From positions 1-57,288 of the forward strand of contig CAJWHS010000007.1 of assembly GCA_913041415.1 (NCBI GenBank): 57,288 nucleotides of DNA. Reading direction: 5' to 3'. Positions 1 to 7,718 of this stretch are shown piece after piece. The position numbers and the translations under genes were made by a program. The notes under the pieces are model-generated. The model was given only the letters and a program-made list of their open reading frames with translations. It was not told the DNA's origin and made no database searches. The stretch comes from an uncultured Acidimicrobiaceae bacterium (GTDB lineage: Bacteria; Actinomycetota; Acidimicrobiia; Acidimicrobiales; Aldehydirespiratoraceae). How positions within the stretch are numbered: position 1 is the first letter of the stretch; every line of letters starts with the position of its first letter.

Positions 1-235
1 CTTGTGCCCTCATCGCCCCGTCTGCTGTTGCTGCCGTCCAGGCCCTGCTCCCACCACACCCAGCACATCATGAGTAGCGCCGCGGTTCGCGACGTCAGGA
101 AGCCGGCCTTGTTGGCGATGACGCTCGCTATGTGTCGCGTCCCGGTCGCACCTCGCCGCCGTTCCCTGACCACGGGATGGTCGACGGTGACCGACTGCGC
201 TCTGACTGGTTCCCGGCGCTGATGGGCTCGATTTC
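1..235. other. Left edge, no gene recognised
   Basis: The first 235 bases precede the MFS exporter gene. Short open frames exist on both strands, but none has a sequence I recognise. An ATG at 222 runs into an in-frame TGA just before the TTG at 236 that I take as the MFS start. It could hold the end of a gene lying mostly outside the window. Confidence 0.4.
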
Positions 236-1537
236 TTGACCGCCGCAGAAGGGCTTCGTGAGAGCTTCTCGGTCTTCAGGCTTCGTAACTACCGGCTGTT
301 CTGGTTCGGCGGCTTGGCGTCGAACATCGGTCGGTGGTTCCAGACGCTCGCCATCCCGCTTGTCGTCTTCGACCTCACCGACAGTGCCGGCTGGGTCGGT
401 TTCGCCGGTTTCGCCCAGATTCTTCCCATGGCCTTGATGGGGCCCTACGGCGGGGCGATCGCCGACCGGTACCCCCGCCGCAAGGTGCTCCTCGTCACGC
501 AGACGCTCCAGGCCTTCGTCGCACTCGGTTTGATGACGCTGTGGTTCAGCGGTGTGCGTTCGCCTGGGGCGTACGTGGCTGTCTCGGTGCTTGTCGGCAT
601 GACCGCCGGCCTCAACCTTCCCGCCTGGCAGGCGATCGTCAGTGAGATTGTTCCTCGTGAGCAGTTGCTCGCTGGGATCACCCTCAACTCGGCTCAGTTC
701 AATGCGTCCCGCATGATCGGCCCGGCGTTGGGCGGCGCCGCGATCGCGTGGTTTGGTCCCGGCTGGGCGTTCTTCGTCAATGCGATCAGCTACAGCGCCG
801 TGCTCACCGGGCTTGCGCTCATGCGCCTCGACATCGTGCACCGGCGACCTGAAGGTCGGATGCGGCCGCTTCACGAGTTCGCGGGTGCAGCCCGCTACGC
901 GTTTCGCAGCGAGGGCATCCGCACCGCCATCCTCACTGTCTCGATGATCGGGTTCTTCGGGCTGTCGCTCCAGACGCTCTCGGTCACCGTCGCCGAGGAT
1001 GTCTTCGACCAGGGCGAGCGGGGGTTCGGCTTGCTCCTGTCGTTCGTCGGACTCGGTGCCGTGTCGATGTCGCCGATCATCGCTGGCGCCGCCCAGCGGA
1101 TTCGCCGATCTCAGCTTCAACAGACGGCGCTGATGCTCTACGCCATGGGAGCGCTCGTGATCGCGGTGGCACCGGTCTTCGCCGTTGCGCTCGCCGGTGG
1201 CTTCATGATGGGGGCCGCCCACCTCACGTCGGCGAGCACGCTCAACACCGCGATCCAACTCCAGGTCGATGAGTCGGCCCGAGCCAAGGTGTTGGCGGTC
1301 TACCTGTCGATGCTGACAGCCTCGAACCCGATCGGCCAGTTGATCCTTGGCCAACTGATCGATCGCACCAATCCACGTTTCGCGTACGGGGTGGCCGGGG
1401 GAGCGTTCCTCATGATCGCCGGCTTCCTTGCGGTCGGTGGTCGGCTCGAAGGGCTCGACGCCGATGCGGGCGAGATCACCGAGGCCTATGGGGGAGAGGT
1501 CCAGCCGACCATGCCCGCCCCACCCCGTCGGGGTTGA
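236..1537 (+). CDS. MFS transporter, EntS/MFS_3-type exporter
   Basis: Predicted 433-residue inner-membrane major facilitator, the normal length for a 12-helix MFS protein. Hydrophobic segments run through the whole sequence. A conserved loop 2-3 motif with D77-R78 and R81-R82 lies after the second helix. The N-terminal pattern (short cytoplasmic arm, then F-R-x-x-N-Y-R-x-x-W) is typical of the enterobactin-exporter-like MFS_3 group, so drug or metabolite efflux is likely, but the substrate cannot be read from sequence. The start is TTG at 236; the nearby ATG at 222 is out of use because a TGA follows in frame. The gene is convergent with the nuclease gene, and the two stop codons are directly adjacent. 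Confidence 0.8.
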   Translation: MTAAEGLRESFSVFRLRNYRLFWFGGLASNIGRWFQTLAIPLVVFDLTDSAGWVGFAGFAQILPMALMGPYGGAIADRYPRRKVLLVTQTLQAFVALGLMTLWFSGVRSPGAYVAVSVLVGMTAGLNLPAWQAIVSEIVPREQLLAGITLNSAQFNASRMIGPALGGAAIAWFGPGWAFFVNAISYSAVLTGLALMRLDIVHRRPEGRMRPLHEFAGAARYAFRSEGIRTAILTVSMIGFFGLSLQTLSVTVAEDVFDQGERGFGLLLSFVGLGAVSMSPIIAGAAQRIRRSQLQQTALMLYAMGALVIAVAPVFAVALAGGFMMGAAHLTSASTLNTAIQLQVDESARAKVLAVYLSMLTASNPIGQLILGQLIDRTNPRFAYGVAGGAFLMIAGFLAVGGRLEGLDADAGEITEAYGGEVQPTMPAPPRRG

Positions 1538-2533
1538 TCACCAGCCGGCGCCGAGCGTGGTGTCCTCGTCGTCGGCGAGATGACGCTTGCCGTCGTCACA
1601 GTCGTGACGGACGGGACACCAGCGGCAGGCCGGTCCGGTGGCGGTGGTGGCGTCGCGCTGTCCGGACGAGAGCATCAGCATCCGTTCGACACCGTCGACA
1701 ACCCGAGCGACGGTCGAGAAGAGGAGGTCTTCGGTGACGTCCTCGACCTGGAAGCGGCCCTGGTCGAGGTAGTACGTGGCCAGTCTGCGTGGCGGCGTGC
1801 CGATGCGGATCGCGTCGAGCAGGGCATAGAAGCGCAGATCGTCACGATGATTAATAGAGGTGTTGCCGGTCTTGAGATCGACGAGTACCTTGCCGGCACG
1901 ATCACCGTCGGCAACGCCGATCGACAGGTCGCAGCGTCCGCTCAGCACGAACTGGTCGTGGATCTCGACACGCAGTGAGGTCTCGGTGCTCGGGTACCAG
2001 GCGGGCTTGAGTGGGGGAAAGCACTCGAGAAACTTCAGGACCAGATCATTGGCCGTTCCCCGAAGTTCGGCTCGTTCGGTCTCGGAGATCGTCTTAAGCC
2101 AGTCGGCCATGGGGTCGATGCCCTCGCCGCGGCGGGCCATCGCCTCGTCGACAAGGGTCATCGGGTCGAGTTCTCGACGCCAGTGCACCGAGAGTTCGAT
2201 CGCCTTGTGGGCGATTGTGCCGCGCGCGATCGGGACCTTCCATTCGAAGGGTTCGGCCTGCTCGACGACGAACTTGCGTTCACACCCCAGCACCTGACCG
2301 AGGGCGTACTTGGAGACGAACATCGAGTCACCCGGCTTCTCTCCCTTGCGGAGGTCGAGCATTGGCAGCATCGGTTCGAGGCCGTCCTCCAAGGCCCGTT
2401 GGAGTTCGTGTCGCAACATGGCCTCAAAACGCGGCCGCTGTTCCTTGGGCGCGCCGAGTTCGGCCAACACCTCCTGCTGGGCCGGGTTGAGCTCCTGTTT
2501 TGCTTCCACCCCCAGAGCGTCGCACACCGCCAT
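1538..2533 (-). CDS. PD-(D/E)XK nuclease with AddB/Cas4-type Fe-S cluster
   Basis: A 331-residue RecB/Cas4-like nuclease. The catalytic core is visible as G-R-C-D (D202) followed by V-D-L-K-T-G (D219, K221), with an upstream R-G-T-x-x-H (H109) typical of this clan. Four cysteines are placed as in AddB and Cas4: C84 near the N terminus and C303-x2-C306-x5-C312 at the C terminus, so a [4Fe-4S] cluster probably closes the fold. It is a stand-alone protein without helicase domains, and there is no CRISPR array or cas gene nearby, so a role in DNA end processing or repair is more likely than CRISPR adaptation. It is divergent from a small conserved hypothetical gene. Confidence 0.8.
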   Translation of the reverse strand: MAVCDALGVEAKQELNPAQQEVLAELGAPKEQRPRFEAMLRHELQRALEDGLEPMLPMLDLRKGEKPGDSMFVSKYALGQVLGCERKFVVEQAEPFEWKVPIARGTIAHKAIELSVHWRRELDPMTLVDEAMARRGEGIDPMADWLKTISETERAELRGTANDLVLKFLECFPPLKPAWYPSTETSLRVEIHDQFVLSGRCDLSIGVADGDRAGKVLVDLKTGNTSINHRDDLRFYALLDAIRIGTPPRRLATYYLDQGRFQVEDVTEDLLFSTVARVVDGVERMLMLSSGQRDATTATGPACRWCPVRHDCDDGKRHLADDEDTTLGAGW

Positions 2534-2606
2534 GACAGCCGCGAGGAGTCTGTGGCATCGTCCGCAGCGAGTGGACTGTCACACCCCACTGGCAGAGTGG
2601 CGATCG

Positions 2607-2948
2607 GTGGAAGCGACAAGTCTTCGATTTGCTGCCGCGGCCCGTTCCCTCGGGCAAGCGGCTCGTCTGCGCTCCCTCGTGGTGCCTGGTTTCCGGTCGC
2701 CGCCGGGGCTGGAAGGTGTGCATCGCACGCTCCGGTTCCGTGGGGGTGTGCCCACGGTCGCCGTCCGGTTAAAGGGGCGGCCCTGGTCGGCGGTCGTCGC
2801 CGACATGATCGAGGGTGTGGTTGCCGCCAATAGGTTGGCGGGGGCCAAGGCCGATCGGGCCCGGGCGGCGCTTTGGCTCGCGGTTGATGATTCGGGCGAA
2901 CTGTTGCCAATCGACGATGGTGTGGTCGAGACACGCCGAAGTGCCTGA
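2607..2948 (+). CDS. Conserved hypothetical protein beside the nuclease
   Basis: Encodes about 113 residues with an alanine- and arginine-rich N-terminal helix, a central G-F-R-S-P-P segment, then G-R-P-W and a helical D-M-I-E-G-V-V region. The composition and position-3 GC are those of a real gene here. I recall similar small proteins in Acidimicrobiia but no function. I prefer the GTG at 2607. An ATG at 2532 would add 25 residues but would overlap the start codon of the divergent nuclease gene, leaving no room for a promoter or ribosome site. Function unknown; the divergent pairing with the nuclease is the only clue. Confidence 0.5.
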   Translation: MEATSLRFAAAARSLGQAARLRSLVVPGFRSPPGLEGVHRTLRFRGGVPTVAVRLKGRPWSAVVADMIEGVVAANRLAGAKADRARAALWLAVDDSGELLPIDDGVVETRRSA

Positions 2949-3074
2949 GGTCGGAATACGCTGGCAGCCCCCCACATTCGAGCCCTGACATGCTGGGCGA
3001 TTCCATGGGTGAGGCACAACCTGATCGTCTTCTGGTCGGTCGGGATCTCGTTGCTGGGGCTATCGTTCGGGCGG

Positions 3075-3163
3075 GCCCGGGTGGCGGAATCGGTAGACGC
3101 AGGGGGCTTAAACCCCCCGATCCCTTCGGGGATGTGTGGGTTCGAGTCCCACCCCGGGCACCA
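3075..3163 (+). tRNA. tRNA-Leu (anticodon UAA)
   Basis: A complete class II tRNA. The acceptor stem GCCCGGG (3075-3081) pairs with CCCGGGC (3153-3159), followed by discriminator A and an encoded CCA (3161-3163). The anticodon loop is CTTAAAC between a G5/C5 stem, giving anticodon TAA at 3109-3111. The long variable arm contains a TTCG-capped hairpin, and the T loop reads TTCGAGT. It would read UUA/UUG codons, rare in this GC-rich genome. A truncated transporter fragment starts right after its 3' end. Confidence 0.97.
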
Positions 3164-3164
3164 T

Positions 3165-3389
3165 CGAGGCTCTCATCACGTTCCAGCTAACGCGATGGCG
3201 ACGGACGGCCATGAGGGGGGCGACGACGAGTCCGTAGGTCCCGAATCGGTAGGCCGCCACGGCGAGGCCCTCCATGTCGACCTCTTTCGCGATGACGCTC
3301 GACACGCCCCACGCCGAGACGGCGACAGTGGCGCCGATCAGGCCATAACCGTTGATGGAGTCCTCGATGTTGACGTCAATCCCGGGCAT
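3165..3389 (-). pseudogene. Truncated EamA/DMT-family transporter, N-terminal fragment
   Basis: Read on the minus strand, this stretch gives about 75 residues that look like the start of an EamA (drug/metabolite) transporter: a hydrophobic first helix with W-G-x-S-S-V-I-A-K, an E-x-x-x-L-A-V-A-A-Y-R-F segment and a second helix followed by basic residues. The frame then runs straight into the tRNA-Leu sequence, so the remaining two thirds of a normal ~300-residue EamA protein are missing. No second half is found on the other side of the tRNA. I read it as a remnant left by a deletion or recombination ending at the tRNA 3' end. Confidence 0.6.
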
Positions 3390-3450
3390 CGCGGCACGTA
3401 ACCGGCGTCTGGTGGGACCGGATGGCAAGCGCGTTGCCGGCGCCCCCTCG

Positions 3451-3843
3451 CTACATCTCGTTCTGCGCGAGGAAGCTCTCGTAGACCTGGATCAGAACCT
3501 GCTTCTGGTCGTGGGTCAGGTCGTCTTGGGCCCGGATGGCTGCGATCAGATCAGCTTCGGGTTCCTCGTCGAGGATGCCGGCGCGGACGTAAAGGGATTC
3601 CGCCGAGACCTCAAGCGCTCGCGCGATCTGCTGCAGGATCTCTGCGCTCGGCCGTTTCAGGCCCCGTTCGATCTGGCTGAGGTATGGATTCGAGACGCCA
3701 GCGAGGTCGGCGAGTTTTCGAACGGAGAGTTCGGCCTGGCGGCGCTGTTCCCGGATGTACTCACCGAGGTCGGCGACGGCGTGTCGAGGATCGGGTGGCA
3801 CGAAGACTCCAACAGTCGGGATGGGATGGCGGACGAAAAGCAT
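3451..3843 (-). CDS. XRE-family regulator, Rv0474-like
   Basis: A 130-residue DNA-binding protein with a Cro/C1-type helix-turn-helix at about residues 29-82: R-K-L-A-D-L-A-G-V-S-N-P-Y-L-S-Q-I-E-R-G followed by K-R-P-S-A-E-I-L. The recognition helix and the C-terminal Y-V-R-A-G-I-L segment match, from memory, Mycobacterium tuberculosis Rv0474, whose gene lies directly upstream of hbhA (Rv0475). Here the neighbour immediately upstream on the same strand is a short HbhA-like protein, so the pair is probably orthologous, with reversed order. The extra N-terminal ~20 residues may not be translated; a GTG start further in is possible. Confidence 0.8.
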   Translation of the reverse strand: MLFVRHPIPTVGVFVPPDPRHAVADLGEYIREQRRQAELSVRKLADLAGVSNPYLSQIERGLKRPSAEILQQIARALEVSAESLYVRAGILDEEPEADLIAAIRAQDDLTHDQKQVLIQVYESFLAQNEM

Positions 3844-3921
3844 CGCAGCCGGACCGCCATGATGGCAGTCCGGCTGCGACGAGGGGGACCCAGAGAACGG
3901 CGGAGGGGTTGTTTCGAGACG

Positions 3922-4239
3922 TCAGGCCGTCTTCGCGGCCTTCAGGGCGGCGGTCTTTGGTGTGTCGATGCCGAGGAAGCCCCAGGCAGCCTTGCGTCCG
4001 GTCTCGACGGCGCCGGCGACCTGCTGCGGCAGGCGCTCGACGACCATGGCGGCGAGAAGATCGGTCCGGCCACGAAGGTCGGTGAGGGCCTCAGTGCCCT
4101 TGGTATAAGCGGTGGCGGCGTGTTCGGTGATGGCCTTGGGAGCCGGAACCTCACGGCCGATGATGGCGTCGCTGACAACAAGGTTGACGCCGACGCCGGA
4201 GTAGACGACGTTCTTGACCAGATCGAGGACAGCAGTCAT
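3922..4239 (-). CDS. Short HbhA-like helical protein
   Basis: A 105-residue, mostly helical protein. The C terminus, A-A-W-G-F-L-G-I-D-T-P-K followed by a K/A-rich tail, resembles the end of mycobacterial heparin-binding hemagglutinin (HbhA), where a G-I-E-L-P-K segment precedes lysine-alanine repeats. It is about half the length of HbhA and lacks the long coiled-coil, so it may be a reduced homologue or a phasin-like surface-active protein. The downstream gene on the same strand encodes an Rv0474-like regulator, which supports the comparison. A promoter-like sequence lies upstream at 4291-4319. The assignment rests on synteny and C-terminal similarity only. Confidence 0.5.
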   Translation of the reverse strand: MTAVLDLVKNVVYSGVGVNLVVSDAIIGREVPAPKAITEHAATAYTKGTEALTDLRGRTDLLAAMVVERLPQQVAGAVETGRKAAWGFLGIDTPKTAALKAAKTA

Positions 4240-4290
4240 GGGGGATCTTCTGTGAGAGGCAGGTGCACGCTCTTGCGTGCCGTCATGCGT

Positions 4291-4319
4291 ACAATAGTTA
4301 GCACTAGAAGGGAATGCAA
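4291..4319 (-). promoter_or_regulatory. Candidate sigma-70 promoter for the HbhA-like gene
   Basis: On the minus strand TTGCAT (4319-4314) and TATTGT (4296-4291) are separated by exactly 17 bases. This is a modest match to -35/-10 elements in one of the few AT-rich stretches, about 50 bases upstream of the ATG at 4239. Confidence 0.35.
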
Positions 4320-4322
4320 GCT

Positions 4323-4344
4323 AGGTAGCGCATTTTCGCTATCT
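4323..4344. promoter_or_regulatory. Inverted repeat between divergent genes
   Basis: AGGTAGCG and CGCTATCT form an 8-bp inverted repeat (7 of 8 pairs) around a 6-base CATTTT centre. It sits between the divergent HbhA-like and phosphoribosyltransferase genes, next to the candidate promoter, and is a plausible operator, perhaps for the adjacent XRE regulator. Confidence 0.4.
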
Positions 4345-4361
4345 AAAGTTTGCAGCGCAGG

Positions 4362-4883
4362 ATGACCGAGCCGCAAAACATCGACGTGCTCGGCACGATC
4401 TGGCACACCGACCGCCACGAGCGGACGTCGCTCGGCTGTCTCATCGAGGCGGCGAAAGACCGAAACGACAGCACAGCATGTGCCCGCATCGTCGACGAGA
4501 TCCACGACTGGGCGGCGGGCGGTGGACTCATGGTTGAGCCCGATGCGATCGTCGTTGGCATCCCCTCCAGTCTCGATCGGCCCAACCGGCTCGTGTCGGC
4601 TGTTGCCCGAGCGGTCGCGAAAGCGACGGGATCCGCCTCTGTCGACGCGATCGTTCGGCGTCGAGTGACGATTCGGCTACGGGACCTCGATCCGACCGAA
4701 CGCCCGGCGATGGTTCGCGCTGCGGACTACGAGGTGGTCGAAGACGTCGGAGGTCGTCATGTCGTCCTCGTCGATGATGTCGTGCTGAGCGGCACGACCC
4801 TCGACTACGTCGCCGACCTCCTGCTCGCCGCTGGCGCCGCCTCGGTGCGACCAGTCGCCATCGCCCGATCTCGGCGTGGCTGA
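4362..4883 (+). CDS. Phosphoribosyltransferase-domain protein (ComF-like)
   Basis: A 173-residue type I phosphoribosyltransferase fold protein. The PRPP-binding loop is clear at residues about 134-147, V-V-L-V-D-D-V-V-L-S-G-T-T-L, with the paired aspartates and the S-G-T-T turn. ComF-family proteins have this arrangement, but the usual N-terminal zinc-binding cysteines of ComF are absent, so substrate and role (nucleobase salvage or DNA uptake) remain open. The start is ATG at 4362, preceded by GCAGG; a TTG at 4350 is a less likely alternative. It is divergent from the HbhA-like gene and convergent with the selenoprotein gene. Confidence 0.7.
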   Translation: MTEPQNIDVLGTIWHTDRHERTSLGCLIEAAKDRNDSTACARIVDEIHDWAAGGGLMVEPDAIVVGIPSSLDRPNRLVSAVARAVAKATGSASVDAIVRRRVTIRLRDLDPTERPAMVRAADYEVVEDVGGRHVVLVDDVVLSGTTLDYVADLLLAAGAASVRPVAIARSRRG

Positions 4884-4925
4884 GCGCCTACGGTCACGAA
4901 CCGCGTGGCCCTAGGCCGTGGCGTC

Positions 4926-5597
4926 TCATCCGCCGCGTCGCTCTAACAACCGTTCGATCCAGCGCTCATAACTCTCGAGATCCTGCGCACCCTGAACGGG
5001 CAGGACATCGTCGAGCACGATCGTCGGCACGGCGGTGACACCCTGCTCAATCGCAGCATTGTGTTCGTCGATCACCGCCGCGGCGTAGACCCGCTCGTTC
5101 TCGACGAGGTGCTGGATGAAGCCGCTCGCATCGACCCCGACGTCGGCGGCCAGGTCGGCGAGTACTTCGGCGTTGGAGATCGTGCGGTTCTCTGCGAAGT
5201 ACGCTTCCATCAGCCGGTGGTGGTACGCAGCGGCGGCCGAAGGAGCAAAGGCCTCCATTGCCTTCTGGGCGATCTGGGCCGGCATAGAGCCCGATGGCTG
5301 GGCGTGCTCGGTGGCCCAAACGGAAAAGATCAGGCTGGGCTCGGCCGACGCCGGCCGCAGCCAACTCTTTGTGTACTCGACGAATTTCTCGTGTTTCGCC
5401 GGGTCGCCGCCGTCGTTGTCAGGGCGGAGAAGAAACGACCTCCACTCAACGTCGATGCGATCGCCGAATCGTTCACGGAGCTGTTCGACGCGAACTGCGC
5501 CGACGTAGCACCAGGGTCAGAGGAAGTCAGACCAGACGGTTAATCGAACAGGTTCTCCCACAGCGGGCACGGTAGCCCGGCTGCGGAAGGAGATCAT
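4926..5597 (-). CDS. FrnE-type DsbA oxidoreductase, predicted selenoprotein (U-P-W-C)
   Basis: Thiol-disulfide oxidoreductase of the DsbA/FrnE group, about 223 residues, the usual family length. Read without recoding it would lose its active site: the frame carries a single TGA at 5519-5517, exactly where FrnE proteins have the first cysteine of C-P-W-C, in the context W-S-D-F-L-U-P-W-C-Y-V-G. Everything before and after is in the same frame and family-like, including R-S-F-x-L-R-P, Q-x-A-x-x-A-F-A-P, a C-terminal G-V-x-A-V-P-T with the cis-proline, and V-x-G-A-Q. A six-base-pair hairpin lies 20 bases after the TGA. I infer selenocysteine at residue 27 (counting from the ATG at 5597). The start is uncertain: GTG 5570 and GTG 5561 are alternatives. 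No signal peptide is seen, so it is probably cytoplasmic. Confidence 0.85.
5486..5519 (-). promoter_or_regulatory. SECIS-like hairpin after the FrnE TGA
   Basis: In the mRNA the TGA (5519-5517) is followed by CGGCGC (5502-5497), loop AGUUC (5496-5492) and GCGUCG (5491-5486), six base pairs including one G-U. The loop begins 20 bases after the UGA, inside the spacing expected for bacterial SECIS elements. Confidence 0.6.
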
Positions 5598-5658
5598 CCC
5601 CATCCGATGCCGACGGGAGGACACGGCGGTTCCTCCGACCGCGTGACAGAGTCATGGC

Positions 5659-6528
5659 ATGGCCACCTGCGCATTTCTCGGACTCGGTGTTATGGGGTAC
5701 CCCATGGCCGGACATCTCGTGGCTGCGGGCCACACCGTCACCGTGCACAACCGAACGACGGCGAAAGCCGAGCTATGGGTCGCAGAGCATGGAGGGGCGA
5801 TGGCGATGACTCCGGCTGCTGCGGCTGAGGGAGCCGAGTACGTCTTCTTGTGTGTAGGGGATGATCCTGATGTGCTCGCCGTGACCGCGGGCGCCGACGG
5901 CGTCCTCGAGACGATGGGGGAGGGCGCAGTGCTTGTCGACCACACGACCGCGTCGGCTGTCATCGCTCGTGACGTCCACGCGACGGCCGCGGCGCGGGGT
6001 GTCGGTTTCGTCGATGCACCGATCTCAGGGGGGCAGGCCGGCGCCGAGAACGGTGTGCTCACGGTAATGTGTGGTGGCGACCAGGCTGATTTCGATCGGG
6101 TTGCTTCGGTGATCGACGCCTATAGCCGTGCCTGCAACCTCATCGGCGGCCCTGGTTCCGGTCAGCTCGCGAAGATGGTCAACCAGATCTGCATCGCCGG
6201 TCTCGTGCAGGGCCTCTCTGAGGGCATCAACTTCGCCCAACGGGCGGGGCTCGATGTCGGCGGTGTCATCCACACGATCTCGAAGGGCGCAGCCGGTTCG
6301 TGGCAAATGGAAAATCGGGCCCAAACGATGGCTGACGGTATCTTCGACTATGGCTTCGCGCTCGAATGGATGCGCAAGGATTTGCGAATCTGCTTCGAGG
6401 AAGCCGCAACGAACGGGTCGGCCTTGCCGGTGACCGAGATTGTCGACGGCTACTACGAGCAGCTCCAGGAGCTCGGGCTCGGCCGCTGGGACACCAGCAC
6501 GCTGATCCATCTGCTTCGTCAGGAGTGA
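5659..6528 (+). CDS. NAD(P)-dependent beta-hydroxyacid dehydrogenase
   Basis: A 289-residue member of the 3-hydroxyisobutyrate/tartronate semialdehyde dehydrogenase family. The Rossmann motif G-L-G-V-M-G (8-13) opens the protein, D-A-P-I-S-G-G (119-125) is the substrate-binding signature, and K172 with N175 in G-x-G-x-x-x-K-x-x-x-N are the catalytic lysine and its partner. Such enzymes oxidise small beta-hydroxy acids, or reduce the aldehydes, in the cytoplasm; the exact substrate cannot be told. The ATG at 5659 sits just upstream of the fold, and the gene is divergent from the FrnE selenoprotein gene, 61 bases away. Confidence 0.85.
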   Translation: MATCAFLGLGVMGYPMAGHLVAAGHTVTVHNRTTAKAELWVAEHGGAMAMTPAAAAEGAEYVFLCVGDDPDVLAVTAGADGVLETMGEGAVLVDHTTASAVIARDVHATAAARGVGFVDAPISGGQAGAENGVLTVMCGGDQADFDRVASVIDAYSRACNLIGGPGSGQLAKMVNQICIAGLVQGLSEGINFAQRAGLDVGGVIHTISKGAAGSWQMENRAQTMADGIFDYGFALEWMRKDLRICFEEAATNGSALPVTEIVDGYYEQLQELGLGRWDTSTLIHLLRQE

Positions 6529-6629
6529 GCCATCTGGGGTCGGGTCCCCGTTCGGCGATTTACCGATCACTCTGTGTCGTGTGTCACACTTCCCGCCGGT
6601 TGCGAGTGCGACCATGAGAGGGGCCAATC

Positions 6630-7679
6630 ATGGACGAACCGACGATCCCGTCGTCGACCGCCGACATCGATGCGAGCTGGATGGCTGCTGCGCTGAGGCA
6701 GCCGATCACCGGTGTGAACCATGAGCAGATCGGGGAGGGCGTCGGCGTCTCGTCGGCTGTGTACCGTTCGACGCTCGAAGGTGGCGATCTCGACTCCGTT
6801 GTCGTGAAGTTGCCGGCGCTCGCCGAGGAGGCGGTGTTCACCTCCACCGTGTTGCGCATGTACATCCGCGAGGTCCGGTTCTTCGAGAACCTCGCTGACC
6901 AGAGCCCGATCCGAGTACCGGTCAGCTACCACGGAGCTGTCGACCTCGAAACCAGCAAGTTCGTGCAGGTCATGGAGGACATGGGCTCGATGCGCACGGT
7001 CGACCAGAACGAGGGCATGACCATCGACGACGCCCAACGCGCCGTCGACGAACTCGCTGCCTGGCACGCGACGTTCTGGCGCAAGGCCGACGAACCGGTC
7101 GACCGGGGCGACGTCGTGTGTCTCAGTGACCCCGTCTACCCGGCCGTGCTGCCGATGGTCTTCGCCGAGGGCTGGGAGAAGGTCAACAACGCAATGGACG
7201 TTGATCCCGTGATCGCCGCAGTCGGGCCAGGGTGGGTCGACTGGATGCCGTCGGCCCTCGAGCGCCTCTCCGGCGCTCCGAACACAATCACCCACGGCGA
7301 CTATCGCGCCGACAACATCCTCTTCGACGATGAGGGCAACGTCGTACTGCTCGACTTCCAGCTCACCGGGCGGGGGTCGGCGAGTTACGACCTCGCCTAC
7401 TTCGTGACCCAGTCGCTTGCGCCCGATGTGGCCGCTACGCACGAAACGGCGCTGTTCAATCGCTGGCTCGACGGCCTCATCGCGGCGGGTGTGCCTGAGG
7501 CCGACACCACCAACCTGTGGGATCGCTATCGCGATGCTGCGCTGTTCTGCCTCGTCTATCCGATCGTGGCCAGCCGGGGCATGGACTTCTCCGATGAGCG
7601 CCAGTACACACTCGTTCACAACATGAACACCCGGTTTGTTCGGGCCGTCGATCAGCTCCATCTCGCCGACCTGCTGTAG
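6630..7679 (+). CDS. APH/EcKinase-like phosphotransferase
   Basis: A 349-residue kinase-fold protein of the aminoglycoside phosphotransferase or ecdysteroid-kinase-like group. The nucleotide-binding lysine is probably K60 (V-V-V-K-L-P), the Brenner motif is T-H-G-D-Y-R-A-D-N (221-229), and the metal-binding motif is L-L-D-F-Q (D242). In actinobacteria these proteins often sit among acyl-CoA and steroid-type catabolic genes and probably phosphorylate a hydroxylated small molecule. It ends in TAG 39 bases before the monooxygenase ATG, so the two are likely cotranscribed. The substrate is unknown. Confidence 0.75.
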   Translation: MDEPTIPSSTADIDASWMAAALRQPITGVNHEQIGEGVGVSSAVYRSTLEGGDLDSVVVKLPALAEEAVFTSTVLRMYIREVRFFENLADQSPIRVPVSYHGAVDLETSKFVQVMEDMGSMRTVDQNEGMTIDDAQRAVDELAAWHATFWRKADEPVDRGDVVCLSDPVYPAVLPMVFAEGWEKVNNAMDVDPVIAAVGPGWVDWMPSALERLSGAPNTITHGDYRADNILFDDEGNVVLLDFQLTGRGSASYDLAYFVTQSLAPDVAATHETALFNRWLDGLIAAGVPEADTTNLWDRYRDAALFCLVYPIVASRGMDFSDERQYTLVHNMNTRFVRAVDQLHLADLL

Positions 7680-7718
7680 GGATTGGCGGTCGACCGGAAT
7701 CTGACGGATCATCAGTTT

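Noticed and set aside
128-1354. A 408-codon open frame on the minus strand across the MFS gene
   Set aside because: Its translation is rich in H, R, E and D with no family likeness, typical of an antisense frame in GC-rich coding DNA; the plus strand encodes a clear MFS protein.
1538-2533. Reading the PD-(D/E)XK nuclease as Cas4 and hence a CRISPR locus
   Set aside because: No repeats, spacers or other cas genes are in the window; the fold is shared with many repair nucleases.
6567-7712. A 381-codon open frame on the minus strand
   Set aside because: Antisense shadow of the phosphotransferase gene, which shows intact kinase motifs.
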